DNA of 64,000 nucleotides. It comes from Trichostrongylus colubriformis (lineage: Eukaryota > Nematoda > Chromadorea > Rhabditida > Trichostrongylidae). The translations under genes and the position numbers were made by a program. Shown one piece after another: positions 24,441-35,300 of this stretch (the stretch's first letter is position 1; every line of letters begins with the position of its first letter). The notes beneath the pieces were generated by a model. That model was not told the origin of the DNA. It did not search any database and saw nothing but the letters and a program-made list of their open reading frames with translations. Location of the stretch: the NCBI GenBank assembly GCA_963978905.1, contig OZ022256.1, positions 14,801,863 through 14,865,862 of the forward strand, read 5' to 3'.

Positions 24441-25040
24441 GGCTTACAAGAGAATGATACCAAGCTGAAGTGGCCGTTTGCATCAAGACACATATTACTC
24501 GACGCGATTTCGGATTTTAATTCTGTATTCGAAATCTGCCAAACGATTCTCTTGGTAGAGGTATGGAGGTTTTTGTTTTGAAAAAATAATACTATACGTG
24601 TTACGTTCGGGAACCCATAGTGCGATCCAGACGTCTTCGCGCAAAATCAGAGTAATTTCCGTATTCAACGGATCAAATTACCCTATGGGACAGATTTTTA
24701 GCCGATTCGAGAATCCGACCAAATTTTCGAAAAAATTCGTGGGCTATCATCCCGGCGGCAACACTTTGAACAGAGGGAGCCATTGACCCTTGTCGAGCAA
24801 ATGCTCTTATTTCGTGCTTGTTGCGTACATTTGCCGTCATTGGCAAGCGTAATAGATAAGCTTATCTTGTCATGGTTGTTTTTCTGCAAAAAATTACAAA
24901 AAATTGTTATTTATTCCATGGCCACTTCTTATTTTCCGAAGCTTAACCAAAACCTCGGTTCGGCTGGAAAATGCACAGAGGGGTAACCTGACTTCTTAAC
25001 ACGAATATTATGATCTTTTTACGCGAGAAGATCTGATTGC
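24440..25040 (+). repeat. ~600-bp dispersed repeat R (copy B)
   Basis: Parallel to 13394-14010 along most of its length: cgattctcttggtagaggt, ccagacgtcttcgcgcaaaa, atttttagccgattcgag, ttgaacagagggagcc, cacagaggggtaa and cgaatattatgatc all have counterparts in order. Confidence 0.55.
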
Positions 25041-25139
25041 CTTATGGGAGTCTGTTCATATAAACAAGCTAGACCGTGGGCTTTCTGCGACTTTGAAGGG
25101 TAGTATAAAATATATATCCATTATATATATAGTAATTAC

Positions 25140-26120
25140 TGTCGTCTGTCACGCTGATTTCAAGGCTGTTTAAGCAAAACTTTATTGGTACGATAGCATA
25201 TAAGGTAACTACTGAAATAGCGCATATGACGTCAAGATTATTGACAACAGCGTCTAATAAGAGAACACAAAATCACAGTGATTAAAATGCGATGAACTAT
25301 TAGGTCTGTGCAGAATAAATGGCCAAAACGGACCACTTTTTTCAAAACGCCATAACTTCGCTCAAGCACAACTTTATTTGTCGAAATAAAAACCATTCGA
25401 ATCTACACATCCTTGCCAACGATCTGGTAAAGAAAATATGCCATCATGATAAAATTCTGGATTGTGAAAATTAATAAAGTCAAGAGTGGCATTTTTACCC
25501 TACATTTTTTCTGGCGCAGGTTTGCATCGAGATCCCGGAAAAAAGTGATAATCCGTTGGGGATAGGTCTAAGGAATAAGTGGGGTGAGGGAGAGTCTCGA
25601 TGCATAATTGCATCATTTTTTTACTGGGTGCGCAAAACAACGCAAAACCCCACAGTTCGCAAGTCACCCGGCAGAAACTGATCGAGACTCTCCCTCACCC
25701 CCCTTATTCCTCAGACCTATCTCTGACGAATTACCACTTTTTCCTGGTTCTCGATGCAAACCTGGGTCAGAAGGAGTTCGCCGAAACGATGCATGTTGAA
25801 AATGCCATCGTTGACTTCATTAATTTTCGCAATCCTGAATTTGATCATGATGGCATATTTTCTTTACCAGATCGTTGGCAAGGATGTGTAGATTCGAATG
25901 GTTTTTATTTCGACAAATAAAGTTGTGCTTGAGCGAAGTTATGGCGTTTTGAAAAAAGTGGTCCGTTTTGGCCATTTATTCTGCACAGACCTAATAGATG
26001 CCGTGACTCATGGTTCAGTAAACATACGTTTGAAGACCCAACTCTTTCTTCGACTGTCCAGCTGTGCGGAGCCATGGTTTTCCCATGAGGCAGAAAACCA
26101 AACTGCTCAGATTATGTAGT
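25140..26120. repeat. Duplicated segment (copy 1), split by the fold-back mariner
   Basis: Sequence on both sides of the mariner derivative (taagagaacacaaaatcac on the left; gatgccgtgactcatg and gtccagctgtgcggagccat on the right) matches the uninterrupted copy at 26560-26780. Together they show an empty site and a filled site. Confidence 0.7.
25303..25991. mobile_element. Fold-back mariner derivative
   Basis: Ends GGTCTGTGCAGAATAAATGG and its perfect inverse are flanked by TA. The right arm (about 25620-25920, plus) still encodes the C-terminal third of a mariner transposase: NNAKPHSS, then PPYSSDLS (third acidic residue region), YHFF, and terminal DRWQGCVDSNGFYFDK. The left arm is the same 3' region inverted, with about 75 bp between the arms. 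The 5' half with the first catalytic Asp is absent. It cannot encode an active enzyme but could be mobilised in trans. Confidence 0.8.
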
Positions 26121-26451
26121 TACAGCGCCTTCGCCGATGTTCTTCTCCGAACTCCTGTTTCGAGCGAACGTGGCGCTATTGAACGACGCCTCCACTGGTT
26201 GAGCTTTACCAGGCTCATTTGCTCGCGTATTTTCCAGATTCCTCACCCCTTCGTTCCCATCATGAGGGGATCCAGGACTTCCATGTATTTCGCATTTTCT
26301 TGGATTACTGCCCACTCCTTCCGAATGGAGATATCTTCGTATGCAACATTTTGCTGTAGTCCATGATGTGCGAGCAGCTGGACTATGGAACGTTGGAGGT
26401 TTACGGTGGCCTCTCTGATCTCGTGTAGTTCACGGCGCAATTCCTCCACGA
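26116..26451 (-). pseudogene. Coiled-coil-like coding segment, probably broken
   Basis: After an acceptor (gattcctag) the minus strand reads IVEELRRELHEIREATVNLQ, continuing with heptad-like leucines and acidic/basic pairs to MMGTKG and a stop. A +1 shift at that point opens VRNLENTRANEPGKAQPVEA to a TAA at 26116. Codon use is gene-like on both sides, so one frameshift in a real or former gene is likely. The function is not recognised. Confidence 0.4.
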
Positions 26452-26559
26452 TCTAGGAATCGATTGAACTCAATTTGTACAGCTATACAATTTATGATTT
26501 TGCCGGCAATCAAATTAGTTGTTTTTTTCTTCTTTTTAAGACAAACTCAACTGGTGCGA

Positions 26560-26780
26560 ACTCAAACTAGAATACCACGTAGCTACTGAAAAAGCGCATT
26601 AATGTCAAGCTATTGAAACTAGCGTAAAATAAGAGAACACAAAATCACAGTTACTGGAAGGCGATGATTTACATGCCGTGACTCATGCTCCAGATGTTTG
26701 GCGACTCCGCTGCTTCTTTGACCGTCCAGCTGTGCGGAGCCATGGTCTTCCTAGGAGAGCGCAAAAAATCAAACTGAAAT
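26560..26780 (-). repeat. Duplicated segment (copy 2) with conserved ATG
   Basis: Second copy of the segment split by the fold-back mariner. On the minus strand both copies keep ccATGGCTCCGCACAGCTGG (MAPHSWTV). In this copy an acceptor (ctctcctag) lies 7 nt before that ATG. It could be the first exon of a duplicated small gene whose next exon is 26116-26451; the phase does not resolve cleanly. Confidence 0.4.
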
Positions 26781-27535
26781 TGGACCTGATGAACTCCAAA
26801 CGCCACTAAATGAGGGTACTGATCAAGAAATGAAACAAAATACAATTAAAATCGGGTTCGCCCGCGAAAGCTAGTCACGCGCGCGGAGAACGATTATAGC
26901 TGTTATTGTACATAACAACACTTTTACATGAAAGAGGAAGTCTTATGAACAGCAAAAAAGGTGCCTTCCTGGGGAGGCCCTTCCATGGTTCCACCTTTTG
27001 CGAATTCCTCTGTGCTATGCTGCTGTTGACATAAGTTCAATTTTCATGTGTTCATCCGCGATGTAATGCGAGTGATATGTGTCTTATTGGAAATGGCCAC
27101 ATCGACATGCTATCCTTCCCATCTTAGCACTGAGGACGCACCGCACCGCAGCAAAAAGTGTGCAGCTTGGACAGTTGTCCAAGGATCTATCTGCCCTGAG
27201 AGGGTGGATTGCAAGTCTGATTGCCGCGGGATATGCCTTCAAGATAGGATATTTTTCTTTTTGATAGGACAATTATGATAATCGTCCATGATAGCAAGAT
27301 GCGCAATGCACACTATGATCAATGATCTGTGAAATGTTTGGAAAATTTGCACGCTGTTCAAATGTGAACCCAAATGAAGACGTAACACCTGGATCGGTGA
27401 TTGAAACACAGGTCCTTTTGCTTAAATGAAATGAAAAAGTAAGGTGGAAACTCGTTTTCATCCTTAGACATTTTATGAATTGATATATGGCCGGCAGTAC
27501 ACTACTGTCGAATTTTGGTCATGCACCATTGCGTG

Positions 27536-27832
27536 TTATCTGACGGCTAAGGTATGTACTGTATCCGAGATTAATAATCTTGAAAGCCACATTTTTTCCA
27601 TTACCGCCACTGCATCAGACTCCCCCACCGAGTGGAAGGAATGCTCGATTGCTGAGGTGGGAATGTCCGAACGATCAAGTCGAGATTGAGGGAAAGCAGG
27701 TTCTTTTCTCACCATCTGATCCTCATAATCAGATATCAGGCCTTCAACCAGCGACGCGGTATCAGAAAAAGGTCGGTGAAACAAGTCAACGCGGGAAACA
27801 GAGGCATATTCTCGGATTTTTCGCCATTTCAT
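27536..27832 (-). CDS. Unknown 98-residue protein starting MKWR
   Basis: One open frame from an ATG preceded by an acceptor (gaggtgttcag) about 24 nt upstream; the frame is MKWRKIREYASVSRVDLF through SLVEGLISDYEDQM to TVHTLAVR and a stop. Codon use is strongly gene-like throughout. Strong donors lie inside (cagatg|gtgaga, gcg|gtaatg), so a spliced form is possible. It follows the gene at 28753-28073 on the same strand at about 240 nt, and both proteins begin MKWR, which suggests an operon or a local duplication of the start. No domain recognised. Confidence 0.45.
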   Translation of the reverse strand: MKWRKIREYASVSRVDLFHRPFSDTASLVEGLISDYEDQMVRKEPAFPQSRLDRSDIPTSAIEHSFHSVGESDAVAVMEKMWLSRLLISDTVHTLAVR

Positions 27833-28030
27833 GACATTTTTCTTCTTTTCTTCATTACTGAACACCTCACATATCGTATTCGACAATATACATACTAGAT
27901 TACACGTCCCTCACCTTTACATCGTTAGCGGTAATTTAGACTGACTGTGGATTACGAAATTGCAGGTGCGAAGTAGCACAACAGTAGAGAAAGAATGGAC
28001 GTGCAAGTGGAATATCTGTCAAATAGGACC

Positions 28031-28033
28031 TAT

Positions 28034-28072
<39 letters not shown>

Positions 28073-28075
28073 TTA
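28031..28075. repeat. (ATTT)n microsatellite supplying AATAAA on the minus strand
   Basis: About 11 units of attt. Read on the minus strand it begins right at the TAA of the 28753-28073 gene and gives repeated aataaa, a ready-made polyadenylation signal. Confidence 0.9.
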
Positions 28076-28753
28076 TGCACTCACGGGTGCGCTACAATGC
28101 CAAAAAAACCAAATGGACAACACGGCGAACGACTGAACGAGAAAAATAAATAAAACAAAGAAGAATGCTAAATTAGAGAAAAATACAAAAATCGACGACA
28201 TGGTACGCGAGAAGACTCCAGACCATAAATCATTTAAAAATTCTGGATCCCTATCAAAGAAAGCACACCGACTTTCTTGATTTTCTTTCTGAATCAATGG
28301 TATTCGGCGCCTTCTGCAGATGTGATGGCAGAGATTGGAGCCATCTCGCTCCACGGAAAAACAGTGCGTCAAAAACCTGGGATCGCTAGATACTGGATAT
28401 CTTAGGACATTGCAGGGAGAGCGAGAAACTGCGACCTCTGCTCGGACTAAATATCCAATATTCACTGGGCTTTAACCTAGATTCACTTTTCAGTACCTTG
28501 AAGCAGAACAAGATATCATCAAACACTATTCTGTAAAGTAACGACTTTAAGTTGAAAAGTCGTAATCGCGTTTTATAGCTGGGTAAGGACTTGCCTACTT
28601 ACGCGCTCCAGCACGGTTTTTGGCGCTCTGTGCATCTCCCTGCGTCACTCGTCCATCGGAGACCGAAGCACGTGCAAACGGGGAAGATAAAAAAGTCGTG
28701 ATTCCCAGCATGACTGTTGCCAGAGGACATCTCTTCAAAATTCGCCATTTCAT
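28073..28753 (-). CDS. Unknown secreted or membrane-anchored protein, ~174 residues
   Basis: Two exons, 28603-28753 and 28073-28446, joined in phase 1 (donor c|gtaagt, acceptor ggatatttag). Exon 1 starts MKWRILKRCPLATVMLGITT with a clear signal peptide ending near ARAS. Exon 2 has a Cys/His-containing stretch (THCFSVERDGSNLCHHIC, RRRR) and ends with a strongly hydrophobic segment (LAFFFVLFIFLVQSFAVL) and WHCSAPVSA-stop. The layout suggests an extracellular protein with a C-terminal anchor. The same-strand gene 27832-27536 follows. No homologue recognised; the model rests on splice logic and codon use. Confidence 0.5.
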
Positions 28754-28904
28754 TTACAGAGAAAAGTCTCTGTCTTGACATCACCCTTTCCGTTTTTGAA
28801 GGCATCGAGGTGAGTGAAAAGAAAGTGTGAACTGGGAACACTGTTATCTGAGACAAGCCTTCCTTTTCAGCATAATGACGAGTAGCGAAACTCGAATAGA
28901 AAAA

Positions 28905-29353
28905 GTGCGACATAGGGTCTTATCACGACCCCCCAGTGCAGCGTGTCATGCTGCAGTGCATCAAATGGAAGAATTGCTGACGAGGGAGGGGCAGCGTGCG
29001 CGGGCGGGTGATTTACGCCGCGTTCACACTTTGCGTTGCCATGACTGCGTGCTTCTGCGCCTCGGTCTGTGCAACCCTGTCTCGCTGCCTGCGTCGTCTC
29101 TACATCTCCCCCGTGCCACTCTGCCTCTCCGCCTGTGAATGCACCAGGCCCTACCGGCGCAATGTATGAAAGCCGCTGAGTCTCTCCGCCCGTCTGCAGT
29201 CTACTCCGACCAGTGACGCAGAGGTGCGCTAGACGAAGGGGGTTTGAGTTCTTATTTTTTGGACTTCGCCGTTTTATTTCGTCCTTTCTCTACTGTTACA
29301 CTGCTGAGCACCCCTACTTCCGTATTTCACAATCTGCCAAATTTAACTCTTCT
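28905..29353 (+). repeat. Collagen 5' flank, duplicated inside the gene's intron 5
   Basis: From ggtcttatcacga to accctacttcc and aaatttaactct, this stretch matches 31660-31936 in order, including gcagt.catca, gtctgcagt and acttcg..gttttatt. The Tourist-like element 29016-29176 is present here but absent from the intronic copy. Confidence 0.7.
29016..29176. mobile_element. Tourist-like MITE upstream of the collagen gene (copy T5)
   Basis: Ends CGCCGCGTTCACACTTTGCG and the inverse of GCGGCTTTCATACATTGCGC, with TTA on the left and TGA on the right. It sits about 215 bp before the collagen ATG. The duplicated segment at 31660-31936 lacks it, giving an empty site. Confidence 0.7.
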
Positions 29354-29365
29354 GATGCTTTTAAG

Positions 29366-29376
29366 TTCATTTTTAG
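29366..29376 (+). promoter_or_regulatory. Predicted trans-splice acceptor of the collagen gene
   Basis: ttcatttttag ends 15 nt before the collagen ATG, fitting a nematode SL1 acceptor. Confidence 0.5.
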
Positions 29377-29391
29377 TTAACATCGAGAGCA

Positions 29392-32300
29392 ATGGCGTTA
29401 GATCAACGCCTCCAAGCATATCGTATTCTAGCAATTTCGATTACTATTTCTTCAATATGTACAGCTTTAACAGCCTGTATTAGCCTACCACTAGTATACC
29501 TATACGCAAGCCAAGTACAAAGCCATCTGGTGACCGAGTTGTCCACGTGCAAAGCGTTTGCGCAAAATCTTTTAAAGGACGTCATCGAGCTGAAGTCGAT
29601 TGCAGTGCGTAAGTTGTTGGACATTCCGTCTGCATCAGTTACAATTACAGTTGATGACATTTCATATTTGTAAGGTGATCGAAGTCCACGCAACTCAAGT
29701 CTTGAAGAGGTGACTGGGCACCCATCCAGAAACAAATGTGATGATGACTGTTGTTTGCCAGGACCACCTGGTCCACCTGGCCGAGCAGGAAGTCCTGGAC
29801 GACCGGGAAAACCCGGCCACAACGGCATGAACGGTGTTCCCGGTCGTGTGTTGATGGCACCGTTTCTATATGTCATGTCAGATTTCTGCTTCAAATGCAG
29901 TGTAGGACCACCGGGAGAAAAGGTTAGTTTCGAAGTGAATATGGTTATTACAGCTGCTCATAGATACCAAGGCATCAACTTCAGGGACAGCGAGGGCCAC
30001 CAGGAGATCCTGGTCGTCCTGGGAGACAGGGACGAGCAGGGATACCTGGAAAACCCGGATTGAAAGGACGACAAGGACCAGTAGGTTCTCCAGGATTACC
30101 GGGAATGCCTGGGATTCCTGGATTATCAGGTTTTTTTTTCAGTTTTTTTGTAGCATCTGTCCTTAATCATACAAAATCTATTCTTTCAGGTACTTCTTGC
30201 GATTTAGGACAGATAGAATACGGAGAGCCAGGCCCTACTGGTGAACCTGGTCCTCCAGGGCCACGAGGACCTCCTGGACGACCTGGTATGGATGGAAACA
30301 TAGGTTAGTAAAGCCTAGCTTTCACAAAAAGTCGGCAAACAGTCTAACTGGCGGATCTATGATCATCGTTTCCTAGAAAACGTTGAGTGTTTCATCAGAC
30401 GAATTTTTTAGTGGAAGTGCGTTCCTATGGAATTTTGAGCAAAATCAAGACCTGACTCGAGTTTCACTACTGGTTTGTTCTCAAACCAACATCAGCGACG
30501 CAATGCTTCATCTGCTGTTAGGAGCAGAATGGTGTCGAAAGAATCTACTACTTTCATGAAACACCCTCCAAACACTTTGGCTGGGAAAGAAAGCGGGCGC
30601 CATGCAAAAATGAGTGAAACAAGGGCGCTGCCTCAAAATCCCAGTAAAAGTACCGAAATTTCAAGGTTTCTCGAGCATGGCCATAGTTCATAGAGCACTT
30701 CCTGAGGAAATAGCGTCGCAGCGGTGTCCATACTGTGAAAATTTTTTGCACTCGAGTATTTGCTGCTTTCCCATATGGGTAACAACGTTGCTGCTAATTG
30801 CTGGAGCGTTGCGTCTTGTGACCGTATAGGGCTTTTTTGTTCCGCTTTGTCCGTTGGATTAGCCTTCCAAACAGATCAAATATTCATTGAACGTATTTGA
30901 GTGGTCTCCAGAACGCTGTGCACAGTCAATGGACACTATTGGGTGCACGTCAGAACTGCTTCACTGGACCTTGTTAACTGGATCACAGCGTGCAGCAAGA
31001 TACAGCCTGATGGTTACGTTGTGAATAGATCTGGTCCCGCTCTGAGTTGAGCGAATTTCCCACGCGACCAGCACGTACATATTCTGTCGCGCACGGTGAC
31101 CCGGTTTGCGTGGCCCAGTGGCAGCTGTACAGTCCTACCGGACATTGTAACAAGGTCAGTAAGACGCTTGTGCTGAGACTCCGAGATTGTTATTAGATTT
31201 ATTCGGCTAACGTTTCGGCCAACCACCTTCTCCAGAGCCTGTAAAGCTGAAACATATCAGTGATACAACACGTCGAATACCCTCTTTCGAATCACAAAAG
31301 AAAACTAACGGTTAATCACTCCTAAGAGACACAGTGAGCATCGTGAAACTTTGAAACTGATCTTTTGAAGATGTGAAGCTGTAGTTGACATCTTTAGCTC
31401 GGATTTTGGCGGTGGTGTTAACATATGAGTAGTAAAGCTTGCAATGTTAGGTCAGGTCTCCTATAGGAACCCCCCCCCTCAGAGGTAATAGCATTGACTA
31501 CCATTGTAACAATGATACTGACTTACGGGCAAAAGCTTTGGTCTCTATATGCTGATCGATGACACCACCGAAACCCCTTTCCTTCGAGAACACCGGGAGG
31601 GATCAGGAGAAAGTGAAGATGGGAGTGCATGTTCTCTGTACCGGAACTCGCATTAAAAAGGCGTGGTTTGAGGTCTTATCACGATCCGCAGCACGACGGG
31701 TCGTTCTGCAGTTCATCAGCTGGACGAGTTGCCGGCGAGGGTGGGACAGCATCCGCGGCTGGCTGATTCATCCAGTCTGCAGTTTACCCCCTGCTAATGC
31801 GCAGAGAGGTGCGAGAGAGAAGGAGAGGGAGCTTCGGGCTCCTATTTATCAGTTTTTTTTACCGTTTTACTTCGTTTTTTATCTAATTTTACACTGCTGA
31901 ATACCCCTACTTCCATATTCCACGATCTAGCAAATTTAACTTTGGGAGTCTTTAACTCAGCTTGATGCTATATTTATTTGGATATAAATGAAGCATGCAG
32001 TGCGGGTTTGAGTCCCGTCCGAGGCCGAGTCTTTGCCCTGAATTCAGTATCCTTGTTACAACTCTCGCTTCGCCAGCCGCGAAGAAAATCAGCAGGTAAA
32101 AAAAACCAAAACTTCAAAGTTTCTACGCGACTGTATAGGCATGTTTTGAACGATACGGTTTGAATGTGAGCACACGAGGTAAAGTCCTTATCCCGAAGAT
32201 AGAGTAGGCGGATCCCATGAGTTCGTTGCGCGCGCGGTGCGCATGCAGCTAGAATAGGCTGAACAGCTTTGTAGTTAGCCTTGAACACAGTACCGCTCGT

Positions 32301-35300
32301 AGAATGCAAGCAAACAGATTTACTTATCAAATATGGAAAAAATTAATTAACAATTAATGTTGAATAGAACGGTCAATGAAACGAATTCCACAATAGCTTC
32401 AAAAGCGCATAATCTTCAAGACCTTTCCCAAGTAACTTCCTGGTTCTTTGGAACGTGGGCTGAAATGGATGTCATTTACATTCCGCATGGAGCAATCATT
32501 AAAATGCTTTATAATAAATTGTACTAAAAATTTGTAGAATATTTATCGATCATCACTCATTATTATTATACCTTCCAACAAATAACATTTAGGCAACAAC
32601 GTATTCTCCATTGTTATCGACAAAACTCAGCCACCACATAGGTAGATCATGTTGATTCCCTCCTCCCAGAACTCTGGGTCGTGACAGAGAGTCGAAGAAG
32701 TTAGTGATCGCCTTTGCAAGCAAGTCATAATCAACGAATTTCCTCTTAGCCAGGAAGGCTTTCAGATAATGGAATAGGTGATTGTCCGATAGTCAGAAGC
32801 GGCAATGTCTGGAGAGTATGGCGGGTGGAGCAGGATGTCCCAGCCGAACCCCTATAGCTTGGCCTGGGTGCATACGGTAGCGGTGACGGTCTCACCTTGT
32901 ACCAGCACCTCTTGTGAAAGCGTTTCTTCCGTGTCCCAGAGGTACACAGTTCTGAGCGTGGTTTGTCTTCCATGTCAATCTCGCCGTTGCTGAAGCTGAT
33001 GGACCAGCGGCGCACGCTCTCGTAGCTCACACATTCCTTGCGCAATGCAGCGTAGATGGAGTCGTAAGCTTCTGTCGCTTTGATGCCGCGAGACCACTCA
33101 CAGTAGATGACACCGCGTGTTGCGTCGACTACGGGCATTGTAGCTATGTCCACAGAATCTCACGGGTCAATGTGTACTGTGTTAGAAAGCCTAGAGAACG
33201 TTCTACCATATTCCTGAATCGCCTAGATCTATCTCGAAGTAAACAAGAGTTATTGATGTTTTTGAAAAAATACTACAAGACTTTTGGTACAACCTAATGT
33301 TTACTAAGGCGGCATTCAAGAGGGTGCACCATTACCAGTAGGAAGCGACTGAATCAGCAGCGTAAAAAGACGTGTGGTGATGACGAGATGAGGGCAAGGC
33401 GATTTAAGGTAGCTGTTTGAGAGATCATTCCGAGATGAGAAAGGTGCCAGATATGAAATGAGACCTGCTCAATGATACATCCCTTTATTGCGTGAATCAT
33501 CTATGTTATACCTCTACATGGCAGTTCATGGCCTGCAGGTCTGCTCATTTGTCAATCTGTCCGCCTGCCTCTCTGCCAGACTGTTTGTCAGCCGCTTGGT
33601 TCACCTTTATGAAAATATGGAGCCTTCAGTCGGCGCAGTCTATGAAAGTATGGAGCCTTCACTCGGCGCAGTCGAGCTGCAGAGCACGTACGTTATCAAG
33701 GCCCCCTTAAAACAGTGGAGCCAGGTTAAGTGGTAGGTCTTCTGTGGAAAGTTTTTAAGGATTGACTCTTCGGATCATGGAAGTCACAGAGCCCCTGCTG
33801 CTTGGAAAAGGCTGCTATGATCCGAAGTGTCATTTTTCATGCCTCAAATCCGCCGCCTCGGAGGAGTTTCAGTGGTAATGGCACGTTTTGGTTCTTGGAA
33901 ACGAAAGATGTTGGAAGCCTGGAAAAACGGAATACTTGGGGGCACCACCCAATATGAATCCTCCAGGTATCCAGAGTGAACGAACCTTCTCAAGATTGTG
34001 AACGAGTGTGACAAATCACAGATTTTGCCGTCTGAGGTGACACATTATATTCACTTAGAATGAGCCCCCGATCCATGTGCAGGAGGCTCTAAGGGAGTCA
34101 AGTAATAGGGTGAGATGTGGTCTTGAATTTGGGGAAAAGAATACCTCGTAAAAGTTCGCTGAAATTCGACTAATGGAGGGTTAAAAAAGGAGGGAAAAAT
34201 GTTTGGCACCCCCTGTACACTTTGCCACGCGAGTGGCAAGCTGTAGTTCAACATTCGACAAGTTGCTCCTCCATATTACATCATCCATTGCGCCTATTCG
34301 GCAGTTGCTCAGAGTACTGCCAAAAGTAAGGATGTAGGTGTGCATGAACAACAAAAAATTTGAACTCGAACAACAAAGGTGCCTACACCTTCACAATGTC
34401 AAAACAACGTTCATACTTAAATCTCAATAGTACTCATAGACGGCTATTCTTGTCGGTTATCCAACAAGGCTTCGAGCTCCAACTACGCAGGTCCCTGACC
34501 TTTGTTCTCATCTTCCTTCCTGTGGTACTGGGCGACTTCGGGTGTGTGCCATCAGAAAAGAAAGTTCACGTGGCCGCGTTTGGCGCAAGGCGAGAAGTGT
34601 GAGATTGGCGCGCCGTAATAGTTGGGTCTTGAAGCGATTACGCTTTGAAGGCACAACGCGATAATCACATTCGTGGCTTACTTTTTTGGGGCAAGTAGGT
34701 CCTTAGATAGGTGTTCAGATTGCGCCTGTTGCGGCTTCATAGTGCATCCTCGCGGCGATGGGCGCGCTTAAAGGCACACCACGCGATAATCACATTAGTG
34801 TCTTACTTTCTTGGGGGAAGTAGGTCCTTAGATAGGTGGCCAGGTTGCACCCTTATTGCGGCTCTGCAGTGCATCCTCGCGGCGATAATCGCGCTCAACC
34901 CGAGCCGAGTTGAGCCCATCGAGCCGAATCACACCTGGCCGTAGACGAACAAATTTCCAACGTGGCTCTTACGTGGAGAAGGAAACTTGCGATAAGACAA
35001 AAAGGCGGCGATATAAATAGCGAAGGCAGCTTCAACACGGGAGAACAGGTGATACCGTAGCATTTTGTGCGATATCATCGGGCAAAAGCTCTTCTACAAT
35101 CTTCAATACTCGTACGGGGACTGAATACAGGGGGTTCTATTTTTGGTGGATGTGAAGGGATTTGGTTCATTTTTCTTCACTGGTGGATGAAGCAGGGCCT
35201 TTACGTCCAGTAATACGCGCGATAACGCTCACAATTTATCGCGTGGTGTGCCTTTAACCCGAGCCGAGCTGCACCCTCAAAGCCGAATCATACCTGGCCT

